A DNA stretch of 35,860 nt, from contig JADFYE010000020.1 in the NCBI GenBank assembly GCA_015233195.1, positions 1 to 35,860 of the forward strand, in the 5' to 3' direction. The DNA comes from Candidatus Omnitrophota bacterium. GTDB taxonomy: Bacteria; Omnitrophota; Gorgyraeia; Zapsychrales; Zapsychraceae. A model generated the notes under the pieces. That model ran no database searches. It saw only the letters and a list, made by a program, of their open reading frames with translations, and was not told the origin of the DNA. The position numbers and the translations under genes are program-made. Of the stretch, positions 18,720-25,903 are shown one piece after another (positions within the stretch are counted from its first letter, which is position 1; each line of letters starts with the position of its first letter).

Positions 18720-19133
18720 ATGACAATTGTTGATGAAATTATTCCTTCAGACATGGCTTTAGCGTCTGATTTTGTTTCTGGAGTTTTTGAAAAATTATTG
18801 TTTTTGTCGTTGGATGATGCTACTGTGTTCAATTTAAAGCTTTGTCTGCATGAAGCAGTAGTTAATGCGATTAAGCATGGGAACAAATTAAACAACGCTT
18901 TGCGCGTCCATATTATAATTAATAATGAAACGAATAAATTGATCATGGAAGTTACTGATCAGGGTGCAGGGTTTGATCATAATGCTTTGCCTGATCCGAC
19001 GGATGAAAAAAATATCATGAAGTACAGCGGTCGCGGGGTTTATTTGATAAAAAATATTATGGACGATGTGAAATTTATTAATAATGGACAAACTATAAAA
19101 ATGGTTAAGGTTTTAAAGAAGGAGGAAGGTTAA
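18720..19133 (+). CDS. RsbW-like serine kinase / anti-sigma factor
   Basis: A 137-residue HATPase_c_2 protein. The N box is LCLHEAVVNAIKHGNK, and the ATP site is EVTDQGAGFDHNALPDP followed by SGRGVYLIKNIMDDV. Family members phosphorylate a STAS antagonist and bind a sigma factor or other output protein. No sigma factor gene is nearby, so the output target is unknown. It begins 2 bases after the phosphatase and is followed directly by the STAS gene. Confidence 0.9.
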   Translation: MTIVDEIIPSDMALASDFVSGVFEKLLFLSLDDATVFNLKLCLHEAVVNAIKHGNKLNNALRVHIIINNETNKLIMEVTDQGAGFDHNALPDPTDEKNIMKYSGRGVYLIKNIMDDVKFINNGQTIKMVKVLKKEEG

Positions 19134-19134
19134 C

Positions 19135-19467
19135 GTGGACATAAAACTTGAGAACATAAAAGATGTTGCTCTGGTTGTTGTAGGCGGCAAGATCAACATG
19201 GATAACTGCAATGAATTGCGGGATGCGTTTAAAAAAATTCTTAAAGAAGGCAAGACTAAAGTTTTGATCGATTTTAATAAGGTGGATTTTATTGACAGCT
19301 CAGGGATTGCTTCATTGATCGAAATGTTCCAAAATTTGGAAAAAGTGGGCGGACAAATGCGTTTATGTCATGTGAATAAGAATATTATTGGTTTATTTGA
19401 AATCACAAAAGTACATAAATTATTCGGCATGTTTGAAAATCGGGAAGAGGCGTTAAAGGAGTTTTAA
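19135..19467 (+). CDS. STAS-domain anti-sigma factor antagonist
   Basis: A 110-residue STAS protein. The phosphorylation loop is VDFIDSSGIASLIEM (serines in DSSG), followed by LFEITKVHKLFGMFEN. It is the expected substrate of both the upstream RsbW-like kinase and the SpoIIE-type phosphatase. The start is GTG at 19135, supported by a strong AAGGAGG about 10 bases upstream; there is one base after the kinase stop. Confidence 0.93.
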   Translation: MDIKLENIKDVALVVVGGKINMDNCNELRDAFKKILKEGKTKVLIDFNKVDFIDSSGIASLIEMFQNLEKVGGQMRLCHVNKNIIGLFEITKVHKLFGMFENREEALKEF

Positions 19468-19468
19468 A

Positions 19469-20242
19469 ATGGTGGTAGAAGATATAACTGCAATTGAGCA
19501 AAAAGCTCATTTATTGATTGGTGAACATAAATATCAGGACGCCGGAGAGTTGTATTATCAGGCAGCTAAAGTGCTTCAAAAAGAAGGAAAGCATGACCGG
19601 GCTGCGATTTGTTTGGCTGCCTCTGCCAGCAGTTTGGCTTTGATATTTGGGGAACGGACTTTTCATAGGATAGCTTCTCTTTATGAAGAGGCAGCAGAAG
19701 AGGCAGAGAATTCTAAAGATTTTGAATACGCGTCTATGCTCTTTAAGCACGCGGCGATTGCTTATGAACGCGATCATGATAACAATGCATTTTCTGAATG
19801 TTTTTATAAGTCTAAAGAAGCTTACCGTAAATTTTTGGTTTTTGATCTTTTTCAAACGCAAAAAAAAGATGAAAATGTTGAAATTAAGTTTAATCTTAAA
19901 ATGATCCGCAGGCGGATAATACCATTGTTTAGTATTACGTTTGCGTCTCTTTTGTGGGGGCATGGAGAACGTCCGCACCGGACTGTGCTGTTTGGTTTTG
20001 TACTGATACTTTTATGCGCGGTTTTGTATACTCATGGTCATTTTCATAAAGATAATGTGATCGTTAATCCGAATTTATTCCAGGCTACATATTTCAGTTT
20101 TACCAACTTCACTAAAGTCGGCGCTGAAAGTTTGAATCCTATTGGATTTAATAAAGCTATTGCTGTTATTGAAGCTTTCAGCGGGATTTTTATCATTCCA
20201 CTTTTTCTCACAGGTCTTTGCCGTAAATATTTAAGGTTTTAA
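19469..20242 (+). CDS. TPR/SNAP-like helical protein fused to a degenerate K+-channel pore
   Basis: A 257-residue protein. Residues 1-130 form helical repeats of TPR/SNAP type (YQDAGELYYQAAKVLQKEGKHDRAA, then EYASMLFKHAAIAYERD). A membrane helix lies at about 172-189, a pore-helix-like segment at 203-215, and a second helix at 229-250, as in two-helix potassium channels (Ion_trans_2). The selectivity-filter position reads TKVGAE (215-220) instead of TxVGYG or TxVGFG, so potassium selectivity is doubtful. It follows the STAS gene by 1 base and is a candidate output of the partner switch. Confidence 0.7.
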   Translation: MVVEDITAIEQKAHLLIGEHKYQDAGELYYQAAKVLQKEGKHDRAAICLAASASSLALIFGERTFHRIASLYEEAAEEAENSKDFEYASMLFKHAAIAYERDHDNNAFSECFYKSKEAYRKFLVFDLFQTQKKDENVEIKFNLKMIRRRIIPLFSITFASLLWGHGERPHRTVLFGFVLILLCAVLYTHGHFHKDNVIVNPNLFQATYFSFTNFTKVGAESLNPIGFNKAIAVIEAFSGIFIIPLFLTGLCRKYLRF

Positions 20243-20292
20243 AATTCAACAATTTCAACAATTTTTTATTCCAGGTTAAAGGTTAAATTTTC

Positions 20293-21300
20293 ATGAAAAA
20301 TTTATTTGTTTGTTTGGGATTGGTTGGTGTGTTGGTTTTGTCTGGTTGCGACCATCCAAAAGCGCAGGTTTTAAAAGAATATTATGAGGTTCGGAATTAT
20401 TTTGGAACTGCAGTTTCTATTCACGCGTTTTTTGATCCTAAAATTGATATTGCAAAAGCTGCTAAAGCCTGTTGGGAAAAAGCAGACCAGATACAGTTTA
20501 ATATGAACATTTATGGTGATCCTAAAGACGGAGATTTAAGTCGGCTTAACGCATCAGGATTGAATGGCGCTCAGGTCGGGGAAGATGTTTATACTGTTTT
20601 AAAACATTCAGTTGAATATTCAAAGATTACAGGTGGTGCGTATGATGTGACAGTGTTACCGCTAATAAAATTGTGGAAAAATGCCGCGAAACAAGGGCGA
20701 CTTCCAGAAAAAGAAGAATTAGAATCGGCTAAGGCTAAAGTTGGTTATCAAAATTTACGGCTTGAAGAACCGAATAAAGTTTTTTTTATGAAACCAGGGA
20801 TGATGGTTGATCTAGGTTCTCCGGCATCAGGATATTTTTGTGATGCTTTGGCTAAGATATTAGAGGCACATAACATTAAGAATTTTTTAGTTGATGGAGG
20901 CGGTGAAATATATTACAAAGGGAAAAATAAAGGCAATACGCCTTGGCGGATTGGGATTGAGGATCCGTTTCATAAAGATAAGATTTTAGCTGTTATAGAA
21001 TTACAGGATAAAGGTGTATCAACTTCAGGTAATTATGAGAAATTTGTTACGATTGGAAATGAGAGGTTTTCTCATATTATAGATCCAATCAGCGGTTACC
21101 CTCAAAAAGATACAGTAAGTGTAACTGTGATTGCTGATACAGCAGAAGTAGCTAATGAGCTGTCTACTGGCATTTGTGTTATGGGAGGCAAAAAGGGTAT
21201 TGAACTTGTCCGTTCGCTTAAAAATGTTGAAGCGTTGATTGTAGAGAATAAAAATGGGGTTATTAGCCAGTATCAGACTGATGGGTTTCAACAATTTTAA
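20293..21300 (+). CDS. apbE: ApbE-type FAD:protein FMN transferase lipoprotein
   Basis: A 335-residue lipoprotein with signal peptide and lipobox LSGC (C19). ApbE motifs are visible: NIYGDPKDGDLSRLNASG, VDLGSPASGYFCDAL, FLVDGGGEIYYKG, VSTSGNYEKF and HIIDPISGYPQ. ApbE covalently attaches FMN to threonine or serine of secreted or membrane redox proteins. The usual DLGGIAKGYA segment reads DLGSPASGYF, a modest deviation. No partner with a clear flavinylation motif is found in the window. It lies between the partner-switch unit and the magnetosome-type operon. Confidence 0.93.
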   Translation: MKNLFVCLGLVGVLVLSGCDHPKAQVLKEYYEVRNYFGTAVSIHAFFDPKIDIAKAAKACWEKADQIQFNMNIYGDPKDGDLSRLNASGLNGAQVGEDVYTVLKHSVEYSKITGGAYDVTVLPLIKLWKNAAKQGRLPEKEELESAKAKVGYQNLRLEEPNKVFFMKPGMMVDLGSPASGYFCDALAKILEAHNIKNFLVDGGGEIYYKGKNKGNTPWRIGIEDPFHKDKILAVIELQDKGVSTSGNYEKFVTIGNERFSHIIDPISGYPQKDTVSVTVIADTAEVANELSTGICVMGGKKGIELVRSLKNVEALIVENKNGVISQYQTDGFQQF

Positions 21301-21349
21301 CATTTATTTATCTTCAGTTTTTTTCAATTTCCTACCAGGAAAATACTCC

Positions 21350-21377
21350 TTGACAAGGATAGACCGGTTGATATAAT
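21350..21377 (+). promoter_or_regulatory. Near-consensus sigma-70 promoter of the magnetosome-type operon
   Basis: TTGACA (21350-21355) and TATAAT (21372-21377) are separated by 16 bases, both perfect matches to consensus. The -35 box lies inside the palindrome TCCTTGACAAGGA (21347-21359), a possible operator. Transcription would start near 21384, giving a leader of about 60 bases before the GTG at 21444. The promoter at 8580 shares CTTGACAAGG. Confidence 0.8.
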
Positions 21378-21443
21378 TTACCAAATCATAAATACTGTAA
21401 AATTTTATTAGGATTCTAATTTGTTATTTTAGAAAGGGATAGT

Positions 21444-21842
21444 GTGATCTCTGAGTATTTGACCACTTCACAAACCGCCAGACTTTTTCATGTCACACGA
21501 TTTACTATCCTAAACTGGATAAAGCAGCAAAAACTACAAGCTGTTACCACTCTTGGCGGGCACCAAAGAATACCTCAAAAAGCCATAGAAGCGCTTCTCA
21601 AGCAAAAACAACAGGTTAAGAAAACACCGATTGAACCTATTGTTTTGAAATCAAATATCGAAGTAAAAGAAATTGCACCAGCAGTAAAAGAAGTTGCGCC
21701 AGTTCAGGTTAAGCAGTTAAGAACGGTTAGACCTCCGCAAGCAAAGCAGGCAGAGATCTCGCGCATTATGCGGAAAAGTTCATATGTTTCCGGAAAGTTT
21801 TTTGCGGCAATCAAAAATGAATTTTCAGGAATTTTGAGATAA
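21444..21842 (+). CDS. Small HTH (MerR/excisionase-type) DNA-binding protein
   Basis: A 132-residue protein. The first 55 residues form a MerR/excisionase-like helix-turn-helix (LTTSQTARLFHVTRFTILNWIKQQ, then TTLGGHQRIPQKAIEALL). The rest is a lysine/valine/proline-rich linker and a basic C-terminal helix. The start is GTG at 21444, with AAAGGGAT upstream. It is the first gene after the promoter at 21350 and is followed after 6 bases by the FixC-like gene, so it may regulate its own operon. No effector domain is visible. Confidence 0.8.
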   Translation: MISEYLTTSQTARLFHVTRFTILNWIKQQKLQAVTTLGGHQRIPQKAIEALLKQKQQVKKTPIEPIVLKSNIEVKEIAPAVKEVAPVQVKQLRTVRPPQAKQAEISRIMRKSSYVSGKFFAAIKNEFSGILR

Positions 21843-21848
21843 AATTTT

Positions 21849-23162
21849 ATGAAGCAATCTGATAAAATTGAAGTCATTGTGGTTGGTGCAGGACCGGCAG
21901 GTTTGGCTTGTGCGTACACTTTGGCTAAAGCCGGAGTTGAAGTTTTAGTGTTGGAACGGGGAGAACATCCTGGCGCGAAAAATATGTTTGGCGGGATATT
22001 TTTTTCCAGTATCATGGAAAAGTTTTTTCCGGATTTTTTATCTGATGCTCCTTGGGAACGTTTTGTGGGTAAAAGAAAATTCGCGCTTCTGACTGGTGAC
22101 AGTGAGATGACGTTTGAAATGAGTCCGAGTACTTTTAATCGTCCGCCGTTTAATCATTCTTTTATCGCTAAGCGCGGTCAGATGGACCAGTGGTTCGCTA
22201 AAAAAGTTGAAGAGGCTGGCGCTAGTATTATACCGAATTATTGTGTGCGGGATTTTTTGTACGAGCATGGAAAAGTGGTTGGGATTACCAGCGGCGGTGA
22301 TGATGATAGTTTTTTAGCAGATTGTATTGTATGCGCCGAGGGTGCTAATTCGCTTTTAACTGAAAGAGCAGGGATGCGTGAAAAGATCGGACCAGATTAT
22401 CGGTCGATCGCGGTTAAAGAAAATATTCGTTTTACGCAAAGTGTTATTGAAGATCGTTTTGGCGTGACTGGACAGCAAGGTGCTGCTTATGAATATTTCG
22501 GATCATCAGTTAAAGGGCTGTTAGGGAATGGCTTTATTTATACCAATCGTGACAGCATTTCTGTAGGCGTGGGATTTTCGATTAATGATTTTATAAATCT
22601 TGGCAACAAAAAAACGCCGAATGATATTTTGGATGAATTTAAAGCGCACCCATCCATAGCGCCTTTGGTACGCGGCGGTGAAACTGTGGAATATATGGCG
22701 CATATGATACCGTCTGACGGATATACCCGTTTGCCTAAATTTTATCGAGATGGATTGCTTATTGTCGGAGACGCGGCTGGTCTGATTAACGCATCGTTTT
22801 TTCATGAAGGGGTTAATTTGGCTATGGCATCAGGGATTGCGGCAGCTGAGACTATTATTGAAGCGCGGAAACAAAAGGATTATTCTTCTGAGAATTTATC
22901 TTGTTATGAAGACAAACTGAATGCGAGTTTTATTTTGCAGGACTTGAAAAATTCTAAGAATTTCCTTGGGTTCTTAAAAACGCATAAAGCGATCATCAAT
23001 GAATATCCGGCGATGATGAATGATATTTTGGTCGAGTATTTCACTGTTTCTGAAAAACCTAAGACCATGATTAAAAAAGAAATTTTTAATCGGGTTAGAA
23101 AAACTGTGAATATTCCGAAAATGGCAGGTGATATGTGGGGAGCTTGGAGTAATTTGATATGA
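21849..23162 (+). CDS. fixC: FixC/ETF-quinone-oxidoreductase-like flavoprotein
   Basis: A 437-residue FAD protein of the FixC/geranylgeranyl-reductase superfamily. The dinucleotide-binding GAGPAGLACAYTLAKAG is near the N-terminus, followed by VLERGEHPGAKNMFGGIF, typical of FixC, and the second FAD motif GLLIVGDAAGLINASFFHEGVNLAM. FixC passes electrons between an electron-transfer flavoprotein and quinone, with FixX. FixA and FixB are not encoded nearby. Its stop overlaps the fixX-like start (ATGA). It is co-oriented with the magnetosome-type genes downstream. Confidence 0.88.
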   Translation: MKQSDKIEVIVVGAGPAGLACAYTLAKAGVEVLVLERGEHPGAKNMFGGIFFSSIMEKFFPDFLSDAPWERFVGKRKFALLTGDSEMTFEMSPSTFNRPPFNHSFIAKRGQMDQWFAKKVEEAGASIIPNYCVRDFLYEHGKVVGITSGGDDDSFLADCIVCAEGANSLLTERAGMREKIGPDYRSIAVKENIRFTQSVIEDRFGVTGQQGAAYEYFGSSVKGLLGNGFIYTNRDSISVGVGFSINDFINLGNKKTPNDILDEFKAHPSIAPLVRGGETVEYMAHMIPSDGYTRLPKFYRDGLLIVGDAAGLINASFFHEGVNLAMASGIAAAETIIEARKQKDYSSENLSCYEDKLNASFILQDLKNSKNFLGFLKTHKAIINEYPAMMNDILVEYFTVSEKPKTMIKKEIFNRVRKTVNIPKMAGDMWGAWSNLI

Positions 23163-23476
23163 CAGCTGATACATTAGTTAAGAATGTTACTCATGGGTCA
23201 AAAAAACTTTCTTTGGAAGATAAACTTTTTTTGGTTAAGACCAAAAAAGATAGTATTAGTCATATTACGATCAAGCATAAAAAATGTCAGAGCTGTTCTA
23301 ATAAGGTGTGTTTGAGGATTTGTCCGGCAAATACTTATGAAGAACGCGACGGTAAGATCGAAGCTGCTTATGAAAATTGTTTGGAATGCGGCAGTTGTAA
23401 AGTAGCTTGTCCGCATGGAGCGATAATTTGGGAAAATCCTCGAGGAGGTTTCGGGATAACATTTTTAAACGGATAA
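23159..23476 (+). CDS. fixX: FixX-like ferredoxin
   Basis: A 105-residue ferredoxin-like protein. Cysteines lie in CQSCSNKVCLRICPANTY and CLECGSCKVACPHGAIIW; the second CxxCxxCxxxCP run is a standard [4Fe-4S] ligand set, while the first is altered as in FixX. It ends with ENPRGGFGITF, typical of the family. It would transfer electrons to or from the FixC-like protein. It is translationally coupled to fixC and lies 19 bases before mamI. Confidence 0.88.
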   Translation: MTADTLVKNVTHGSKKLSLEDKLFLVKTKKDSISHITIKHKKCQSCSNKVCLRICPANTYEERDGKIEAAYENCLECGSCKVACPHGAIIWENPRGGFGITFLNG

Positions 23477-23495
23477 CAAAAGAAGGAGATTTTAA

Positions 23496-23666
23496 ATGGC
23501 ACATGTAATAGGCGGGGCGATCGCAGTAGTTTTAGGAGTTACAGGAATTATTGGTTGGTGGGATAATTTTGGCGATTTTTTACGTGGAGGAATTCCTCTC
23601 GCGCTTTTTATCGGTGGTCTTATTGCGGTTAATACTGGTCTGAAATTTTTAAAAGAAAAGAAATAA
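23496..23666 (+). CDS. mamI: MamI-like magnetosome membrane protein
   Basis: A 56-residue protein with a good Shine-Dalgarno (AAGGAG) and two transmembrane helices (about 2-20 and 31-49). The pattern of a glycine-rich first helix, WW, a short loop ending in FLRGGIPLALFIGGLIAVNTG, closely follows MamI of magnetotactic bacteria (WWW, then FLRGAVPVALLIFGLVA as I recall it). MamI is needed for magnetosome membrane formation or crystal nucleation, depending on the species. It lies directly upstream of a MamE homologue, which supports the identification. Confidence 0.85.
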   Translation: MAHVIGGAIAVVLGVTGIIGWWDNFGDFLRGGIPLALFIGGLIAVNTGLKFLKEKK

Positions 23667-23669
23667 TTT

Positions 23670-23903
23670 ATGAAGCGTTTTGTAAAAGCTAAAAAAGAAA
23701 CTTGTTTCAGTCCTTGGCTGGGCTTCTTGGTTATTATCGCGGTATGTGTTATCATTGCCGGAGCGATTTTTGTTGAATCAAATACGCATCCGCGCAGACA
23801 CAGAGTGCATGCAAAACCTGCTCCTCAGCCAGTAACTGTGCAAGCAGCTTTTCCGGCGCAGGGCGGCGCGCCAGATGCGCCAGACGGCAAGTTTGTATTT
23901 TAA
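23670..23903 (+). CDS. Small single-pass membrane protein of the magnetosome-type cluster
   Basis: A 77-residue protein I do not recognise. It has one transmembrane helix (about 16-35: LGFLVIIAVCVIIAGAIF), a histidine/arginine-rich juxtamembrane segment (NTHPRRHRVHAKP) and a proline/alanine/glycine-rich tail with negative residues near the end. The tail would be extracytoplasmic if oriented like MamE. It starts 3 bases after mamI and ends 21 bases before mamE, so it belongs to the same operon. Confidence 0.75.
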   Translation: MKRFVKAKKETCFSPWLGFLVIIAVCVIIAGAIFVESNTHPRRHRVHAKPAPQPVTVQAAFPAQGGAPDAPDGKFVF

Positions 23904-23924
23904 AGTTTAAGGATGGAATAAATA

Positions 23925-25301
23925 ATGTTAGACGAAAATAGAGATGACTTTTGTAATCAGCCGATAGGTCCATGGATCATTGGGATTATTGTCCTTTCAA
24001 TCATGCTGGTCTTTTGGATCGTAATGAAACGCGAAGATATTATGCAGAGCGTTGAAATGGAACAACCTGCTCCTCCTAAAATTAAAATGCCTATTCCAGG
24101 AGAACCTATTTTTCCAAAAGGGGTAACGCCTGCTGCTTACCGTGCTCCGGTTGATACGAATTATAAAGTCGCTGCTATCACTAAAGCAACTCCGAACGGC
24201 GGCATGCAGTTGGTGGCTAATCAAACCAATGGCGGCGGATTTCAAAACTCTTTAAAAGATGCAGTTAATATTATTATTCCTTCAGTATGCGACGTGCATG
24301 CCCGCAGAGTGGTTCGTGCTGTAAATAAAAAAGCGGTTGACGCCCAGAATTTAAAATTTGTTCCGCCTTTTGATGGAGTCATAGATAAATTTGTTGCGAA
24401 TAAAGGGTATGAGAATATTGGTGCAGGGATTTTTGTTGACCAACGCGGGTATGTGTTGACTAATTATCATGTGACTCAGGAAGCAACAGATATTGTGGTA
24501 ACAGTTTTTGGTCCGCCTTCGCAAGATTATCCGGCTGAAATTGTTGCCAGCGACCCGGTAAATGATTTAGCGATAATTAAAATCAAAGGTGATGGTAATT
24601 TTCCTGAAGTGCAGATTGGTGATTCCAGTTTTACTCAGGTCGGTGATTATGTAGTAGCAGTGGGAAGTCCTTTTGGTATTGAGCAGACTGTGACCAGCGG
24701 GATTATAAGCGGGATCCGTAAATCTATTGTTATCGAGGGTGTACGTTATCAAAATTTGTTTCAGACTGATACTCCGATTAACCGTGGTTCATCCGGCGGT
24801 CCTTTAGTTAATTTAAAAGGCGAGGTTATTGGTATAAATACTGCGATTTACGCTCCAACTGGAGTTTTCAGCGGTACTGGGTTTGCGATACCGATCAATG
24901 ACTGCAAAGATTTTTTGGCTGCAAATCTTGGAAAAAATTATTCTGTTCCAGTTGATCAAAGGGGTATGATTGCGCCTAACGTGATGGATTTAACTAAAAC
25001 TCCAAAAGGACCGATCCCGATACATTTTGGTCTTGAAGTTATGCCGGTTAATGATGTTATTGCAAAACAGTTTGGTATAAGCGAGCATCAAGGGGTTTTG
25101 GTTAATCGGGTTTTGGACGGTGCTTCAGCAGATGTGGCAGGTATTCAGCGAGGAGATATCGTAGTAGCTGTAGCAGGCGTGCCGGTAAAAGGAATGGATG
25201 ATATTCCTAAAATTGTCGCGCATTTTAAAACTGGTGACAGTGTTAATGTCCGTATTTTGCGTAATGGTAAAACCGACGAGATTTTAGTGAGATTGCAATG
25301 A
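23925..25301 (+). CDS. mamE: MamE-like membrane-anchored trypsin-type protease with PDZ domain
   Basis: A 458-residue HtrA-type protease. A transmembrane anchor (16-34) precedes a long proline-rich linker, a trypsin-like domain with intact triad H182 (TNYHV), D214 (NDLAII) and S290 (NRGSSGGPLVN), and one C-terminal PDZ domain (about 365-458). MamE is a magnetosome HtrA protease that processes other Mam proteins and promotes crystal maturation; in several species it also carries magnetochrome CxxCH motifs. None is present here (CDVH at 122-125 is not one). Context with mamI and magnetochrome proteins favours MamE over plain DegP. Confidence 0.82.
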   Translation: MLDENRDDFCNQPIGPWIIGIIVLSIMLVFWIVMKREDIMQSVEMEQPAPPKIKMPIPGEPIFPKGVTPAAYRAPVDTNYKVAAITKATPNGGMQLVANQTNGGGFQNSLKDAVNIIIPSVCDVHARRVVRAVNKKAVDAQNLKFVPPFDGVIDKFVANKGYENIGAGIFVDQRGYVLTNYHVTQEATDIVVTVFGPPSQDYPAEIVASDPVNDLAIIKIKGDGNFPEVQIGDSSFTQVGDYVVAVGSPFGIEQTVTSGIISGIRKSIVIEGVRYQNLFQTDTPINRGSSGGPLVNLKGEVIGINTAIYAPTGVFSGTGFAIPINDCKDFLAANLGKNYSVPVDQRGMIAPNVMDLTKTPKGPIPIHFGLEVMPVNDVIAKQFGISEHQGVLVNRVLDGASADVAGIQRGDIVVAVAGVPVKGMDDIPKIVAHFKTGDSVNVRILRNGKTDEILVRLQ

Positions 25302-25894
25302 AAGCAAAAGTGAATTCAAAACTTACGTTTAAACAAATCCAAAGGCAAATTAATGATTTTGCTAATAATAAGCCTTGGCATTTAGCTGGTATTGGCGCAG
25401 CAGTATTTATTGGTTTATATTTGATATTATCATTTTTATCAGCTGCAGAATTTTTTCCTGAACCTCAAAAGCAGCCAGTGCAAAGGGCTATGGTTTTTGA
25501 AAAAGGCGACAGCATGATGTGGATCGATATGGAACTGGCTCCTGTTTCAAGGAGTATCAGAAAATCGTTTAAGATCCCAGGTAATATTAAGGGAATATTC
25601 GTCATTGATGAAGGTAAATCATCAGCGCAACAATATGGAGTAAAGACTGGGGATGTGATTGTTTCTATTGGACGTAAACCAGTTCCTTCTGCACGTGAAT
25701 TTATTAAAGTGGCTAACCGTGTGCAATATTCAGACGGAATTCTTTTAGATATTTATCGCGATGGTAATCAGTTGTATATAACCATTCCATTTGCGTATCA
25801 ATATGGTCCGCTTATGGGACCGAATAAGGGAAGTTGGCAGCTTGGTTCACCGGTGGTCGGACAAGCGTTTAGATATGGTCCAATAGTCAGATAA
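25298..25894 (+). CDS. Membrane-anchored PDZ protein of the magnetosome-type cluster
   Basis: A 198-residue protein with one transmembrane helix (about 29-48) and a single PDZ domain (about 72-170). The domain opens with WIDMELAPVSRSIRKSFKIPGNIKGIFVIDEG, the same layout as the PDZ domains of the MamE-like and MamP-like proteins in this cluster. There is no protease domain and no CxxCH heme motif. It resembles a MamP without its hemes and may be a scaffold for redox partners. It overlaps mamE by 4 bases (ATGA). Confidence 0.8.
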   Translation: MKAKVNSKLTFKQIQRQINDFANNKPWHLAGIGAAVFIGLYLILSFLSAAEFFPEPQKQPVQRAMVFEKGDSMMWIDMELAPVSRSIRKSFKIPGNIKGIFVIDEGKSSAQQYGVKTGDVIVSIGRKPVPSAREFIKVANRVQYSDGILLDIYRDGNQLYITIPFAYQYGPLMGPNKGSWQLGSPVVGQAFRYGPIVR

Positions 25895-25903
25895 AGGAAA
25901 AAT

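Noticed and set aside
19511-19978. A 155-codon antisense open frame within the TPR/channel gene.
   Set aside because: It is rich in Arg/Phe/Lys with no domain, as expected from the complement of an AT-rich coding strand.
24288-24299. CDVH (122-125) in the MamE-like protein as a heme motif.
   Set aside because: It lacks the second cysteine of CxxCH and the preceding PGA/PH residues of a magnetochrome.
25116-25130. DGAS in the MamE-like protein (398-401) as an ApbE flavinylation site.
   Set aside because: It occupies the usual GSPA position of a PDZ domain (DGASADVAG), so it is a fold element rather than a flavin attachment site.
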